64,000 bases of DNA from Hyphomicrobiales bacterium (GTDB lineage: Bacteria; Pseudomonadota; Alphaproteobacteria; Rhizobiales; Rhizobiaceae): NCBI GenBank assembly GCA_900466605.1, contig UBMU01000002.1, positions 248,001 to 312,000 of the forward strand, given 5' to 3'. The number at the start of each line of letters is the position of its first letter. Position 1 is the first letter of the stretch. The notes under the pieces were generated by a model. It was not told the origin of the DNA, made no database searches, and saw only the letters and a list, made by a program, of their open reading frames with translations. This document shows, piece by piece, positions 35,639 to 46,124 of this stretch. The position numbers and the translations under genes were made by a program.

Positions 35639-36643
35639 ATGTCCCCGGCCAAACGACGCAATCCCTATTATCAAGGGCCTGTCTCCGATCACTTCGACGG
35701 CACGCATTTCTTCAATCCTGAGGGTATCGAGCCTCTCGGCTTTCGAGAGCTGATGCGGTGGCAGTTCGGCGGCGGCCGCGATCGCTGGCCGAAGTCCGTT
35801 CAGAGCCCGTTCGGACAGGCCAAGCCGGATTTGCGCGTCGATGGCGAGGATATCAGGGTAACGATGGTCGGCCATGCGACCATGCTGGTCCAGGTCGCGG
35901 GGTTGAACATTCTGACGGATCCTGTTTGGTCCGATCGAGCCAGCCCCTTTGCCTTCGCCGGACCTAAGCGAGTCGTTGCGCCCGGTATTGCGTTCGATGA
36001 TCTGCCGCCGATCGATCTCGTTCTCGTTTCGCACAATCACTACGATCATCTCGATGTTGCCACGCTCCGTCGTCTGCAGGCGAAGCATAGGCCGCTTGTC
36101 GTGACGCCGCTTGGCAACGAAACGATCATTCGCCGTGCCGCCCCCACGGTGCAGGTGACCGCGATGGATTGGGGCGAGCGCATCTCGCTTGAGAGTATCG
36201 ACATCTACGCGGAGCCGGCGCACCACTGGTCGGCGCGCGGGACCGGAGATCGTCGCATGGCGCTCTGGGCCGCGTTCGTGTTGTCGACGCCGGCCGGGAA
36301 GATCTACCACGTCGGCGATACGGGCTTTCATGGCGGCGTCAACTACAAGGCTGTTCAGCAAAAGCATGGCGGGTTTCGCCTCGCCATACTGCCGTTCGGC
36401 GCCTATGAGCCGCGCTGGTTCATGAAGGGCCAGCATCAGAATCCTGAGGAAGCGGTGATGGGAATGCAGCTCGCCAACGCCGCCTATGTCGCCGGGCACC
36501 ACTTCGCTACGTTCCAGCTGACGGACGAGGCGATCGATGCGCCGGTCAAGGCGCTGCATGCGGCCATGATCGATCGCAGCGTGTCGCCCGAGCGGTTCCG
36601 GCCACTCAAGGCAGGCGAGATCTTCGATGTGCCGCGGACATGA
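35639..36643 (+). CDS. Metallo-beta-lactamase fold hydrolase (NAPE-PLD-like)
   Basis: 334-aa enzyme. The metal site signature is SHNHYDHLD (HxHxDH), with the fold opener VTMVGHATMLVQVAGLNILTDPVW and the late metal residues in VGDTGFHGG and YVAGHHFATF. The overall layout matches NAPE-hydrolysing phospholipase D-like and UlaG-like hydrolases. The substrate may be an N-acyl-phosphatidylethanolamine or another phosphodiester; this is inference. The ribosome site is weak (CGGAA). Its stop directly abuts the stop of the convergent EF-G-like gene. Confidence 0.88.
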   Translation: MSPAKRRNPYYQGPVSDHFDGTHFFNPEGIEPLGFRELMRWQFGGGRDRWPKSVQSPFGQAKPDLRVDGEDIRVTMVGHATMLVQVAGLNILTDPVWSDRASPFAFAGPKRVVAPGIAFDDLPPIDLVLVSHNHYDHLDVATLRRLQAKHRPLVVTPLGNETIIRRAAPTVQVTAMDWGERISLESIDIYAEPAHHWSARGTGDRRMALWAAFVLSTPAGKIYHVGDTGFHGGVNYKAVQQKHGGFRLAILPFGAYEPRWFMKGQHQNPEEAVMGMQLANAAYVAGHHFATFQLTDEAIDAPVKALHAAMIDRSVSPERFRPLKAGEIFDVPRT

Positions 36644-38602
36644 TCAGTGCGGTTGAGCCCCTGAACCATGCGTATTGACGATGGTGTCCGCTTCCTTTCC
36701 GTAAAGCTCCTCGAAATGATCGAAGGTCTTCGAGAAGTGGCCGATGCCCTGCGTTGCTGATTTCAGTGATCGTGCCAGCTCTTCCAGGACTCCACCCGGG
36801 ACAAGCGCGCGGAATATGTCCCAACCCTTGGCATTCTCGTCTCGGTCGAAGCCGAGAACCTGTCCCTTGAGCGAGGAAACGAGTGTCACCATGCCTCCGG
36901 AGTAAACCGAGGGGATATGGATATCGATCCTGATGACAGGCTGCATGAGAACGGCGGATGCCTGCGACAGCGCCTGCTTGACGCCCATTTTACCGGCCGC
37001 ACGGAAGGCGAAATCGGAACTGTCGACCGAGTGATACTGGCCGTCGGTCAATGTCACATCGACATCTACTACCTGGAAGCCAAGGGGCCCTTTCTCCATG
37101 GCTTCGCGGGCTCCGGCCTCGACCGCCGGTATGTAGTTTCGCGGCACGGTGCCGCCCTTGACGCTTTCGCCGAAGGTGAAACCCTGTCCGCGTTCGTTCG
37201 GCCGCACGCTGAGTTGCACATCGGCGAATTGGCCAGCGCCGCCCGTCTGCTTGCGGTGACGGTAGCGCACGTCCGAGGGCTTGGAGATTGTTTCCCGGTA
37301 GATCGGGTTCGGTGCGCGGTCCGAGACTTCGACCCGGAAGACCTCTGACAGCGTTTTTCGTAGATCACGCAGATGGACGGGTCCCTGCGCGCAAATCAGT
37401 GCGGCGCCAGTACCTTCCTCCTGCATCACCTTGAGACCGCGATCGGTTTCCGCCAGTTTCGCCAGCGTCGCCGAGAGCTTGGTTTCGTCACGTTCGCTGC
37501 CAGGAACGAGGATCCTTTCGAGCATGGGTGTCGGCGGTGTTGTCCAGTCAGGCGGTTCGACGCTGGCGGATTGCGTCAGCAAGGCGGGCGCGGGCAGATG
37601 GTCCGATTTCAGAGCAGCAAAGATACCGCCTGGCTGCACGGTGCCACTGATCGGCTTTCCGCTGCCGGCTTCCTGCAGGGGACCCAGAGTGGCCCCGCCG
37701 AGCGAGGCGCCTTGCTTCAAGCCGTCAGCAAACGCGCGTATCAGGACCGTCTTGCCGACATTGGCCTTGTGATAGGCGTGGAAACTGACGGCGGAAAGTT
37801 CCGTGCCTTGCGCCCCTGAGCTTCCCGCAAGCCTCGTCCGCAGCGCTGCTGCCGGTGGCGCCTCGTGGCGAAGGGCCTTCATCAGGCGCATGATACCGTT
37901 GCTGTGTGACGCGGCACCGAACAGCACGGGGATGACCCGGTTCTCCTTGAGTATCCGTGAGGAAATTGCAAACAGCGTGTCGCTTGCCGGCTCGCGGTCT
38001 TCGATAAGCTCTTCGAGTAGCCAGTCGTCGAATTCCGACAGCTGTTCGAGCATCTCTGCCCGCGCCTCGTGCTCGCGCTCGGCAGTGTCCTGCGGTAGTT
38101 CGATCAGCGCGGACGGCTGCCCTTCCCGGTAGCGCCACGCACGTTCGGAAATCAGGTCGCAGCTGCCGACGACCGTGTCGCCTTCGCGAATCGGCACCTG
38201 CCGCAGAACGAGAGGGTGGTTTGAGTAGGCCTGGAGTGCGGAGATGACATCGCGCAATCGGCCACGCGGCTCATCCATGCGATTGATGAAGACCAAACAG
38301 GGCGTGCCGGATGCCTCGATGGCACGGAGATAAGGTGCCACCAGAACCGCTTCGTCGGGCGTTGGTGATATGCAGAGAATGCACGCGTCGCTGGCGAGCA
38401 GAGCATCTTGCGCCAAAGCCAGCGCCTCGTTTGTTCCGGGTGTGTCGATCGCACACCATGCTTCGTCCTTGAAATCGAATTCCGTCAGGCTTGATCCATA
38501 TGGAGAGGCTGACTTTTTGGGCGTTCCCTCGAGCGAGGCCAGCTTTGCGACGAGTGTCGTTTTTCCCGTCTGCGAGGGCCCAAGTACCGTGAAGCAGCGC
38601 AT
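36644..38602 (-). CDS. Divergent elongation factor G-like protein (EF-G paralogue)
   Basis: 652-aa protein with the five-domain layout of EF-G, including the domain III/IV region (RHRKQTGGAGQFADVQLSVRPN) and the C-terminal VYSGGMVTLVSSLKGQVLGFD. The GTPase part is altered: P-loop GPSQTGKT (8-15), no RGITI switch I, DTPGT (53-57) where active translational GTPases have DTPGH, and NRMD (107-110) instead of NKMD. The catalytic histidine is therefore missing and GTP hydrolysis is probably weak or absent. Start 38602 has GGGAGG upstream. It cannot be the housekeeping fusA. Confidence 0.88.
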   Translation of the reverse strand: MRCFTVLGPSQTGKTTLVAKLASLEGTPKKSASPYGSSLTEFDFKDEAWCAIDTPGTNEALALAQDALLASDACILCISPTPDEAVLVAPYLRAIEASGTPCLVFINRMDEPRGRLRDVISALQAYSNHPLVLRQVPIREGDTVVGSCDLISERAWRYREGQPSALIELPQDTAEREHEARAEMLEQLSEFDDWLLEELIEDREPASDTLFAISSRILKENRVIPVLFGAASHSNGIMRLMKALRHEAPPAAALRTRLAGSSGAQGTELSAVSFHAYHKANVGKTVLIRAFADGLKQGASLGGATLGPLQEAGSGKPISGTVQPGGIFAALKSDHLPAPALLTQSASVEPPDWTTPPTPMLERILVPGSERDETKLSATLAKLAETDRGLKVMQEEGTGAALICAQGPVHLRDLRKTLSEVFRVEVSDRAPNPIYRETISKPSDVRYRHRKQTGGAGQFADVQLSVRPNERGQGFTFGESVKGGTVPRNYIPAVEAGAREAMEKGPLGFQVVDVDVTLTDGQYHSVDSSDFAFRAAGKMGVKQALSQASAVLMQPVIRIDIHIPSVYSGGMVTLVSSLKGQVLGFDRDENAKGWDIFRALVPGGVLEELARSLKSATQGIGHFSKTFDHFEELYGKEADTIVNTHGSGAQPH

Positions 38603-38799
38603 CGGCGATCCTCCCTGCCAAAAGCACCATCCGAACCAAAGAATGCCTCCAAGCGAAGAAAAGCGCCAGATAGTTGCGATCATTCTTAAATATGAGGCTT
38701 CGTATGGCTCTCTCATGAATGTGTCGCGGTGCTCGGGTCCGTCAAGCCACTGGTAATTGCCCCGCATTTCCGCCATATACAGCCCAAACAGAGACGGAC

Positions 38800-39714
38800 A
38801 TGACACCTATGAACGCAACGGTCGAATTCGCGAAGATGAACGGGCTTGGCAACAAGATCCTGGTCGTTGATATGCGTGGCCGTGCCGACAAGGTGACGCC
38901 TGCCGCAGCAATCGCGTTGAATGCCGTGCCGGACACGCAGTTCGACCAGATCATGGCGATCCACGCTCCTAAGGCATCAGGCACGGATGCCTGGATCGAT
39001 ATTCTCAATTCCGACGGCTCGAAGGCGCAGGCCTGCGGCAACGGCACGCGCTGTGTCGTCCAGGCGCTTGCGTCCGAAACCGGCAAGAAGGTTTTCACCT
39101 TCCAGACGGTGGCAGGCATCCTCAATGCCGTCGAGCACGAGGATGGGACGATCTCCGTCGATATGGGCAAGCCGGTCTTCGAGTGGAACAAGATCCCGCT
39201 TGCCGAGGAATTCCACGATACCAGCCGTATCGAGCTGCAGATTGGGCCGATCGACAACCCGGTGCTGCATTCGCCCTCCGTCGCTTCGATGGGCAATCCG
39301 CATGCGATCTTCTGGATCGACCAGGACCCGATGTCGTTCGATCTTGGCCGTTTTGGACCGCTGCTTGAGAACCATCCAATGTTCCCCGAGCGCGCCAACA
39401 TCACGCTGGCGCAGGTGACCTCTCCGAGCTCGATCACGACGCGCACCTGGGAGCGGGGCGCTGGGCTGACGCTTGCCTGCGGTTCTGCCGCCTGTGCCAC
39501 GGCCGTTTCGGCCGCCCGCACCGGCCGTACGGCGCGCGAAGTCGCGGTGAAGGTTGCCAGCAGCCCAAACCAGGGTGTGCTGACGATCGAATGGCGCGAA
39601 CGCGACGATCACGTCATCATGACCGGTCCTGCCGAATGGGAATGGTCCGGCACGCTCGATCCGTCGACGGGTACCTGGTCGCGCGACGCGGCGCCGGGAG
39701 CGGAAGCGCGGTGA
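38800..39714 (+). CDS. dapF: Diaminopimelate epimerase
   Basis: 304-aa PLP-independent epimerase converting LL- to meso-diaminopimelate for lysine and peptidoglycan. The two catalytic cysteines are in ACGNGTRCV and [11 protein letters not shown], and [15 protein letters not shown] is the family opening. ATG 38800 is used; ATG 38809 is an alternative. Its TGA overlaps the GTG start of mtaB. dapF-mtaB-ftsY is a conserved rhizobial order. Confidence 0.96.
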   Translation: MTPMNATVEFAKMNGLGNKILVVDMRGRADKVTPAAAIALNAVPDTQFDQIMAIHAPKASGTDAWIDILNSDGSKAQACGNGTRCVVQALASETGKKVFTFQTVAGILNAVEHEDGTISVDMGKPVFEWNKIPLAEEFHDTSRIELQIGPIDNPVLHSPSVASMGNPHAIFWIDQDPMSFDLGRFGPLLENHPMFPERANITLAQVTSPSSITTRTWERGAGLTLACGSAACATAVSAARTGRTAREVAVKVASSPNQGVLTIEWRERDDHVIMTGPAEWEWSGTLDPSTGTWSRDAAPGAEAR

Positions 39715-40985
39715 GCGGCGTCGAAGTCATCACCTTCGGCTGTCGTCTCAATACCTACGAATCCGAAGTGATGCGGGCCGAGGCCGAGAAGGCCGGGCTC
39801 AACAATGCCATCCTCGTCAATACTTGTGCCGTCACCGGCGAAGCCGTGCGCCAGGCTCGCCAGGCGATCCGACGTGCGAGGCGCGACAATCCCCATGCCC
39901 GCATTATCGTAACAGGCTGCGCGGCCCAGACAGAGAAAGAAACCTTCGCCGACATGGCCGAGGTCGATGCTGTCCTCGGCAACGAAGAGAAGCTGAAGAG
40001 TGCGTCCTATCGCGCTTTGCCGGATTTCGGCGTTTCGGCGGAAGAGAAGCTGCGCGTCAACGACATCATGAGCGTGCGCCAGACGGCGCCGCAGATGGTC
40101 AAGCATATCGACGGTCATGTGCGGGCGTTCATTCAGGTCCAGAACGGTTGCGACCACCGATGCACCTTCTGCATCATTCCCTATGGTCGCGGCAATTCGC
40201 GCTCCGTGCCGATGGGGGCGGTCGTCGACCAGGCGCGCAAGCTCGTTGAAAGCGGCTACCGGGAGATCGTCCTGACGGGTGTCGACGCAACCAGCTTTGG
40301 TGCCGACCTGCCCGGCGAGCCGACGCTGGGAATGCTTGCCAAGACGCTTCTGAACCAGGTGCCTGATATTCGCCGCCTGCGGCTTTCGTCGATCGACAGC
40401 ATCGAGGCCGACAGGCATCTGTTGGATCTGATCGCCGAGGAAGCGCGCTTCATGCCGCATCTCCACCTTTCGCTGCAGCATGGCGATGACATGATCCTGA
40501 AGCGGATGAAGCGTCGCCATTCGAGCGCGGACGCCTTGACCTTCGTCAACGAGGTGCGCCGCCTGCGGCCGGAGATGAGCTTCGGTGCGGATATGATCGC
40601 CGGCTTTCCGACCGAGAGCGAGGAGATGTTCGCCAATGCCGTGCGGCTGGCGGAAGAGGCCAATATCGCCCATCTCCACGTGTTCCCTTACAGCCCACGG
40701 CCGGGAACGCCCGCCGCGCGCATGCCGCAACTCGATCGCGCGCTGGTCAAGGAGCGGGCAGGGCGGCTTCGCGCCACTGGACATCGCCTGCATCAGTCCC
40801 ATCTCGACGGGATGGTCGGGACGCAGCAATGGCTGCTGGTGGAAAACAACGGTTTGGCGCATACCGAGAACTTCACGCTTGTCGAAGCCGCGGGACTTGC
40901 CCCCAGAAGCTTCGTGCAGGCTGCCATTACCGGGCACAACGGCAAACACCTCGACATGCAATTGACGGCCGCCGACGCGGCCTGA
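39711..40985 (+). CDS. mtaB: tRNA t6A37 methylthiotransferase MtaB
   Basis: 424-aa radical SAM enzyme that converts t6A37 to ms2t6A37 in tRNAs. The N-terminal UPF0004 cluster cysteines are Cys11 (TFGCRLN), Cys39 (NTCAVT) and Cys70 (GCAAQ). The radical SAM cluster is Cys147, Cys151 and Cys154 (CDHRCTFC). A TRAM-like C-terminal region follows. The GTG start overlaps the dapF stop (GTGA) with a purine-rich ribosome site inside dapF. MtaB rather than MiaB is chosen from the [10 protein letters not shown] opening. Confidence 0.93.
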   Translation: MSGVEVITFGCRLNTYESEVMRAEAEKAGLNNAILVNTCAVTGEAVRQARQAIRRARRDNPHARIIVTGCAAQTEKETFADMAEVDAVLGNEEKLKSASYRALPDFGVSAEEKLRVNDIMSVRQTAPQMVKHIDGHVRAFIQVQNGCDHRCTFCIIPYGRGNSRSVPMGAVVDQARKLVESGYREIVLTGVDATSFGADLPGEPTLGMLAKTLLNQVPDIRRLRLSSIDSIEADRHLLDLIAEEARFMPHLHLSLQHGDDMILKRMKRRHSSADALTFVNEVRRLRPEMSFGADMIAGFPTESEEMFANAVRLAEEANIAHLHVFPYSPRPGTPAARMPQLDRALVKERAGRLRATGHRLHQSHLDGMVGTQQWLLVENNGLAHTENFTLVEAAGLAPRSFVQAAITGHNGKHLDMQLTAADAA

Positions 40986-41000
40986 GTTTACGGAATCCTC

Positions 41001-42590
41001 ATGGCGTTCAATTTCATCAAAAAGGTCTTCACCTTCGGCCCGAAGCCCGAGGAAGAGCAGACGCCGGAGGCGGTCGAGACAAAGGCGCTCGAATCCGAAC
41101 TGGAGCCGCACTCGCGCGAGGAAAATCTTCCTGTCGTCGCTGACCCGGTCCTGGCCGAGGAGATGGACACAGCTGGCGGTCCTGCCGATGACGTAGGTGA
41201 GGACGCTCCGATCGAGGAACTCGCCGAGCAGGCTGAAGCGCTGGCGCCCGTCGAGGAAGACGTTTCCGAGGTCTTGCCGTCCGAGATGCAGGCGAGCGAC
41301 ATTGGCATTGTGCCGCTTTCGCTGCTTGAGGCCGAAGCCGAGGTCGAGACGCCCGCTGAAAGCACGCCGGAAGAGGCGGTTGCTGTTGCTGATTCCCTGC
41401 AGCCGGAAACCGGCGAGCAGGTAGAAGAGGACGACGTTGCGCGGGTAGTGTACGCTGCCGAGACCGACGAGCCGGCCGCAGAGCTTGAAACGGACGCTGA
41501 TGCTGAGCAGCAGCCTATCACGGATAAACTCTCTCCTGCCGATCAAGAGATATCTGCTCCGATCGAAGATGACGACGTTTCCGGTGATGCCTCTGCCGCG
41601 CCGGTTCTTCCAAAGGGATTTGCGACAGGTCCCGTTGCTTCCGAGGCAGCGCCTCTGGTTCCTCCTCCTAAACTTTCTTGGTTCCAGCGTCTGCGTGCCG
41701 GCCTTGCCCGCACGTCGTCGCAGCTCACCGGCCAGATCGCGGCGCTCTTCACCAAGCGCAAGCTCGACGACGAGACGCTGCAGGATCTCGAGGATCTGCT
41801 GATCCAGGCCGATCTTGGCGTCGAGACGGCGATGCGCGTCACCGATACGCTGGCCTCCGAGCGCTACGGCAAGGATGTCACCGGCGAGGATGTCAGCCGT
41901 ATCATGGCAAGCGAGATCGCCAAGGTGCTGAAGCCCGTCGCCAAGCCGCTGCAGCTCGATCTCAGCCACAAGCCGCACGTCATCCTTGTCGTCGGCGTCA
42001 ACGGAACAGGCAAGACGACGACGATCGGCAAGCTGGCGTCGAAGCTCTCGGGTGCCGGGCTGAAGGTCATGGTGGCCGCCGGCGATACGTTCCGCGCCGC
42101 TGCGATCGAGCAGCTGAAGATCTGGGCCGATCGCACGAAGTCGGAGTTCATCGGCACCAAGCTCGGCGCGGATGCTGCGGGCCTCGCCTACGATGCCTTC
42201 GAGCAGGCAAAGGCGAAGAAGTGCGACGTACTGATCATCGATACGGCCGGCCGCCTGCAGAACAAGGTCGAGCTGATGGCCGAGCTTGAGAAGATCGTTC
42301 GGGTTCTCGGCAAACTCGATCCGGATGCGCCGCATACGGTGCTGCAGACGCTCGACGCGACAACGGGACAGAATGCTCTGTCGCAGGTCGAAATCTTCCG
42401 CAATGTCGCCGGCGTCAACGGATTGATCATGACGAAGCTCGACGGCACGGCCCGCGGCGGTATCCTCGTGGCGATCTCCGCCAAGCACAAACTGCCGGTC
42501 TATTTCATCGGCGTCGGCGAAGGCGTCGATGATCTCGAGCCTTTCGAGGCCGAGGATTTTGCCCACGCCATTGCCGGGCTCGGCCAATAA
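41001..42590 (+). CDS. ftsY: Signal recognition particle receptor FtsY
   Basis: 529-aa SRP receptor GTPase. Residues about 10-220 form a long acidic A domain, repeatedly Glu/Asp/Ala-rich. The NG domain follows, with G1 GVNGTGKTTTIGKLA, AAGDTFRAAAIEQL, DTAGRLQNKVELM and TKLDGTARGG. It docks Ffh-ribosome complexes at the inner membrane. It starts 15 bp after mtaB. The A domain is poorly conserved and serves membrane association. Confidence 0.97.
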   Translation: MAFNFIKKVFTFGPKPEEEQTPEAVETKALESELEPHSREENLPVVADPVLAEEMDTAGGPADDVGEDAPIEELAEQAEALAPVEEDVSEVLPSEMQASDIGIVPLSLLEAEAEVETPAESTPEEAVAVADSLQPETGEQVEEDDVARVVYAAETDEPAAELETDADAEQQPITDKLSPADQEISAPIEDDDVSGDASAAPVLPKGFATGPVASEAAPLVPPPKLSWFQRLRAGLARTSSQLTGQIAALFTKRKLDDETLQDLEDLLIQADLGVETAMRVTDTLASERYGKDVTGEDVSRIMASEIAKVLKPVAKPLQLDLSHKPHVILVVGVNGTGKTTTIGKLASKLSGAGLKVMVAAGDTFRAAAIEQLKIWADRTKSEFIGTKLGADAAGLAYDAFEQAKAKKCDVLIIDTAGRLQNKVELMAELEKIVRVLGKLDPDAPHTVLQTLDATTGQNALSQVEIFRNVAGVNGLIMTKLDGTARGGILVAISAKHKLPVYFIGVGEGVDDLEPFEAEDFAHAIAGLGQ

Positions 42591-42654
42591 TGCCACAGAT
42601 ATGCCGACAAACACGGGCAAGCGTCTCGTGTGACACAAACGGATTTGAGATAGA

Positions 42655-43299
42655 ATGACGACAGAGAGCGATATCACCCCAAGCGCGACCGACAGGCATC
42701 ACCCGATGCTGAAGCTCGTCCTGGAGCTTGGCCCGCTTCTGATCTTCTTCTTCGCCAACCTGCGCGGTGCGTGGCTGGTCGAGCGGTTTCCTGTTCTCTC
42801 GGAGCTTGGCGGACCACTGTTCGTGGCAACAGCGCTCTTCATGGGGGCGACGGTGATCTCGCTGACCGTATCGAAGGTCATGCTCGGGCATTTGCCGATC
42901 ATGCCCTTCGTATCAGGCATCGTCGTCGTCATCTTTGGATCGCTGTCGATCTACCTGCAGAACGAAACCTTCATCAAGATGAAGCCGACCATCGTCAACG
43001 CGCTTTTCGGCGTTGCGCTGCTTGGTGGCCTGGCTTTCGGCAAATCTTTGCTCGGCTACGTCTTCAACGCGGCCTTTCAGCTCGACGCAGAGGGATGGCG
43101 CAAACTGACGGTTCGCTGGGGGATCTTCTTCCTCTTCCTCGCGGTGCTGAACGAAGTCATCTGGCGTAACTTCTCTGATGACTTCTGGATCGCTTTCAAG
43201 GTCTGGGGAACGATGCCGATCACCATCATCTTCACGATGGCGCAGATGCCGCTCATCCTGAAGCACACGGTAACGCCAGCCGGAGAGGCCGATAAGTGA
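42655..43299 (+). CDS. yciB: Inner-membrane septation protein YciB (IspZ family)
   Basis: 214-aa membrane protein with about five to six hydrophobic segments. Markers are [17 protein letters not shown] at the start, [15 protein letters not shown] in the middle and the late [27 protein letters not shown]. The family is linked to cell-envelope maintenance and septation; its molecular function is not settled. It lies 64 bp after ftsY and overlaps the next gene by 4 bp (GTGA). Confidence 0.92.
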   Translation: MTTESDITPSATDRHHPMLKLVLELGPLLIFFFANLRGAWLVERFPVLSELGGPLFVATALFMGATVISLTVSKVMLGHLPIMPFVSGIVVVIFGSLSIYLQNETFIKMKPTIVNALFGVALLGGLAFGKSLLGYVFNAAFQLDAEGWRKLTVRWGIFFLFLAVLNEVIWRNFSDDFWIAFKVWGTMPITIIFTMAQMPLILKHTVTPAGEADK

Positions 43300-43883
43300 C
43301 CGTCGCAGAAACGCAGACAAGGGTTCGCCATCAGACGTTCTGGTTCGCAGCCTGTCTGCTGGTTCTGCTGGCGCAGGTGGTCGCAGAGTATCTGATGGGC
43401 CGCACGCCGATCTGCACCTGCGGCTATGTCAAGCTGTGGGAAGGCGTCGTCAATTCAAGCGGCAATTCCCAGCACCTTTCGGACTGGTACACGCCGTCAC
43501 ATATCATCCACGGCTTCATCTTCTACGGCGTGGCGCACCTTGTCCTGCGCGGAAAGCCGTTCGCGGCACGCCTGCTGTTGGCGTTGCTCATCGAGTCCGG
43601 CTGGGAGTTGCTGGAGAACTCGCCGATCATCATTGATCGCTACCGCACCGCGACGATCTCGCTCGATTATTACGGCGACAGCATCATCAATTCGGCGATG
43701 GACACGGTGTTCATGGTTGTCGGATTTATCTTCGCCTCGCGCGCGCCGGTGGCGCTGACGGTGGCGATCGCGATCTTCTTCGAGCTTCTGACCGGCTACT
43801 TGATCCGCGACAACCTGACGCTCAATGTCCTAATGCTGGTCTGGCCCGTCGAGGCGGTCAAGACCTGGCAGAGCGGCCTCTAG
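43296..43883 (+). CDS. DUF2585 family membrane protein (UPF0314)
   Basis: 195-aa inner-membrane protein of unknown function, known as UPF0314 and found mainly in rhizobia and relatives. Recognisable segments are [38 protein letters not shown] and [17 protein letters not shown]. About five hydrophobic segments are present. GTG start coupled to the yciB stop. Its TAG abuts the ccmG stop with no gap. Confidence 0.88.
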   Translation: MTVAETQTRVRHQTFWFAACLLVLLAQVVAEYLMGRTPICTCGYVKLWEGVVNSSGNSQHLSDWYTPSHIIHGFIFYGVAHLVLRGKPFAARLLLALLIESGWELLENSPIIIDRYRTATISLDYYGDSIINSAMDTVFMVVGFIFASRAPVALTVAIAIFFELLTGYLIRDNLTLNVLMLVWPVEAVKTWQSGL

Positions 43884-44489
43884 TCAAGAAGCTGGCTTGC
43901 TCAGCGCTTTTTCCATGGCCGGGAGCAGTCCCTCCCTCAAACTGATGTCGTCGAACGGGCCGACCCGTTTGTAGAGGATCGTGCCGTCGGGAGCGACCAG
44001 GTAGCTTTCGGGGATGCCGTAGACACCCCAATCGATGGCTGCCTGTCCTTTCGGATCGATGCCGATGGCGGCAAAGGGATTGCCGAGTTCGCCGAGGAAA
44101 CGAAGCGCGTTGTCGTTCTTGTCCTTGTAGTTGATGGCAACCACGTTGAGCCGGCTGTCCTTCGCAAGCTCCTTCAGGATCGGATGCTCTTCGCGACAGG
44201 GAATGCACCAGGACGCGAAGACGTTGACGAGCGTCAGTTTGCCCTTGATGGCGCTATCGGTCAGCGATGGCAGGTTGGCGCCTTCGAGCGGCGCAAGGTT
44301 CAGTGCCGGTGCCTTCGTGCCGATAAGTGCCGAGGGGATTTCCGAGATATCCTTGCCGTGGACATCCTGATCATAAAGCATCTTTGCCGCGGTGGCCGCG
44401 ATACCACCAAAGACGACCAACGGGATCAAGGCAACGGCATAACGTCCGAATCCGCGCTTGGCAGGGCTTGTTTCGGGCGCCGTGCTCAT
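43884..44489 (-). CDS. ccmG: Cytochrome c maturation thiol:disulfide interchange protein CcmG (DsbE/CycY)
   Basis: 201-aa membrane-anchored periplasmic thioredoxin. One N-terminal helix (about residues 17-36), then a thioredoxin-like domain with active site WCIPC (Cys95, Cys98) and the [15 protein letters not shown] segment typical of CcmG. It keeps apocytochrome c CXXCH cysteines reduced for haem attachment. Its ATG overlaps the ccmD stop (ATGA), and it is the last gene of the ccmABCDG operon. ccmE, F and H are not in the window. Confidence 0.95.
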   Translation of the reverse strand: MSTAPETSPAKRGFGRYAVALIPLVVFGGIAATAAKMLYDQDVHGKDISEIPSALIGTKAPALNLAPLEGANLPSLTDSAIKGKLTLVNVFASWCIPCREEHPILKELAKDSRLNVVAINYKDKNDNALRFLGELGNPFAAIGIDPKGQAAIDWGVYGIPESYLVAPDGTILYKRVGPFDDISLREGLLPAMEKALSKPAS

Positions 44490-44653
44490 TCACCATCCCT
44501 CGTTCGCGCTGAGCGGCGGCGGATACCGGAGGCCTCGAGGGCTGCCAACTCCTGACGGCGCGTGCGGCCGTCGGCCCAAGTCCAAAGAGTGGCCGCTGCC
44601 GTGACAAGGGCAGCAAAGCCATAGGCGCCATAGACATAGAAGGCGTGTGTCAT
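44486..44653 (-). CDS. ccmD: Haem exporter protein CcmD
   Basis: A 55-aa reading frame, easily missed because of its size: [20 protein letters not shown] at the start gives a single membrane helix, followed by a basic cytoplasmic tail ([20 protein letters not shown]). That is the standard CcmD layout. CcmD helps release holo-CcmE from the CcmABC complex. It starts 2 bp after the ccmC stop and ends inside the ccmG start, so it is translationally coupled on both sides. Confidence 0.9.
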   Translation of the reverse strand: MTHAFYVYGAYGFAALVTAAATLWTWADGRTRRQELAALEASGIRRRSARTRDGE

Positions 44654-44655
44654 GA

Positions 44656-45417
44656 CTATCCCTCGCGGCTCGCCAGGCGCGCCGCCATACGACGCTGCGC
44701 TGCGACACGGCGTCGCCAGATTTCATTGCGCATCGCCATGATATGGAGCGTGAAAAAGAGTGCGGTGAATGCAACAGCCATCACCAGCAGCGGCCGCAGG
44801 AACTCCGGATCGATCACCGGACCGTCAAGACGCAGCACGCTCGCGGATTGATGCAGCGTGTTCCACCAATCGACAGAGAACTTGATGATCGGGATGTTGA
44901 CGAACCCGACGAGGATCAGGACGGCGCTGACGCGGGCGGCCTTCGATGGGTCGTCGATTGCGCGATTGAGGGCGATGAGCCCGAGATACATCAAAAATAG
45001 AATGAAGACGGACGTGAGCCGGGCATCCCAGACCCACCAGGTGCCCCACATCGGCTTACCCCAGAGGGAGCCTGTCACGAGGGCGATCAGCGTGAAGGCC
45101 GCACCAAGCGGCGCTGCGGCCTTTGCCGAGACATCGGCCAGCGGGTGGCGCCAGACCAGCGTGCCGATCGCCGAAACGCTCATGATCGTGTAGCCCATCA
45201 TCGCAAGCCAGGCCGCCGGCACGTGGATATACATGATGCGGACGGTCTCGCCCTGCTGGTAGTCGCCCTCGGTCGTGAAGCTGAGATACAGCCCCACGAT
45301 AAAACAGAGGGCAGTGAAACCAGCCATCCAGGGAACGATGCGTGCGGCCAGCGCCAGAAACCGCGTAGGGTTGGCGAGATCGCTGAATTTTGTGATGGCA
45401 AGGCTTGTTTCGCTCAT
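44656..45417 (-). CDS. ccmC: Haem exporter/handling protein CcmC
   Basis: 253-aa inner-membrane protein with six hydrophobic segments and the tryptophan-rich periplasmic haem motif [17 protein letters not shown] (WWD domain). Haem-ligand histidines lie in periplasmic loops (for example [12 protein letters not shown]). It loads haem on CcmE. The gene lies 47 bp after ccmB and 2 bp before ccmD. Confidence 0.96.
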   Translation of the reverse strand: MSETSLAITKFSDLANPTRFLALAARIVPWMAGFTALCFIVGLYLSFTTEGDYQQGETVRIMYIHVPAAWLAMMGYTIMSVSAIGTLVWRHPLADVSAKAAAPLGAAFTLIALVTGSLWGKPMWGTWWVWDARLTSVFILFLMYLGLIALNRAIDDPSKAARVSAVLILVGFVNIPIIKFSVDWWNTLHQSASVLRLDGPVIDPEFLRPLLVMAVAFTALFFTLHIMAMRNEIWRRRVAAQRRMAARLASREG

Positions 45418-45464
45418 GCTGTTTCCTTACCGCGATATGCCGAATGCCGCAATCGAGCGCCTAA

Positions 45465-46124
45465 TCAATCCGACGTGTTGCGCAGCGCAAGAGCCGCCGC
45501 AGCCGGTCCGATCACCGCGAAGAAGAGGGTCAGCGCTATCAGGATGAGGAAGGGCGGCAGAAAGGGCGATGGTCCCTCGACCGCCGCATAGGTAGCGCTA
45601 ACGCCAAAGATCAGCACCGGGATCGTCAGGGGCAGCACGAGAATCGAGACCAGCAGGCCGCCGCGCGGCAAGGCGACCGCCACGGCTGCGCCGACGGCGC
45701 CGATGAAGGTAATTGCAGGCGAACCGACGAGCAGCGTCAGCGTTGTCGCGCCGATGGCGGTCTCGCTCATGTTCATAAAGAGGCCAAGCAGCGGCGAGGC
45801 GATGACGAGCGGTAGGCTGGTGGCGATCCAGTGCGCCAGGCATTTGACGAGTACCGTCAGCACGAGCGGTGTTTCCTGCATCAGCATGAGATCGAGCGAG
45901 CCATCGTCACGCTCGGCCTGGAACAGGCGATCGAGGCCGAGAAGTGCAGCAAGCAGTGCGCCGATCCAGACGATCGCGGGACCGATGCGGGATAGAAGTG
46001 CGAGATCAGGACCGACGCCGAAGGGGATGACTGCGACAACGGTCAGGAAGAAGAGAACACCGATCAGCGCACCGCCGCCGGCGCGGATGGAGAGTTTGAG
46101 GTCGCGCAGAAGAAGGGCCGTCAT
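45465..46124 (-). CDS. ccmB: Haem exporter permease CcmB
   Basis: 219-aa inner-membrane protein with six hydrophobic segments. MTALLLRDLKLSIRAGGGALIGVLFFL opens the protein and AERDDGSLDLMLMQETPLVLTVLVKC is the family signature. Start 46124 is chosen over the ATG 6 nt upstream because AGGAG sits 7 nt away and the ATG forms an ATGA overlap with the ccmA stop. It forms the ABC-type complex with CcmA. Confidence 0.95.
   Translation of the reverse strand: MTALLLRDLKLSIRAGGGALIGVLFFLTVVAVIPFGVGPDLALLSRIGPAIVWIGALLAALLGLDRLFQAERDDGSLDLMLMQETPLVLTVLVKCLAHWIATSLPLVIASPLLGLFMNMSETAIGATTLTLLVGSPAITFIGAVGAAVAVALPRGGLLVSILVLPLTIPVLIFGVSATYAAVEGPSPFLPPFLILIALTLFFAVIGPAAAALALRNTSD

Noticed and set aside
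36644-38602. Calling the EF-G-like gene fusA
   Set aside because: The switch II histidine and switch I motif of functional EF-G are missing, and it is not in a str operon.
39609-42677. A 1022-codon open frame on the minus strand opposite dapF-mtaB-ftsY
   Set aside because: It is fully antisense to three well-supported genes, has no recognisable domain, and long antisense frames are common in GC-rich DNA.
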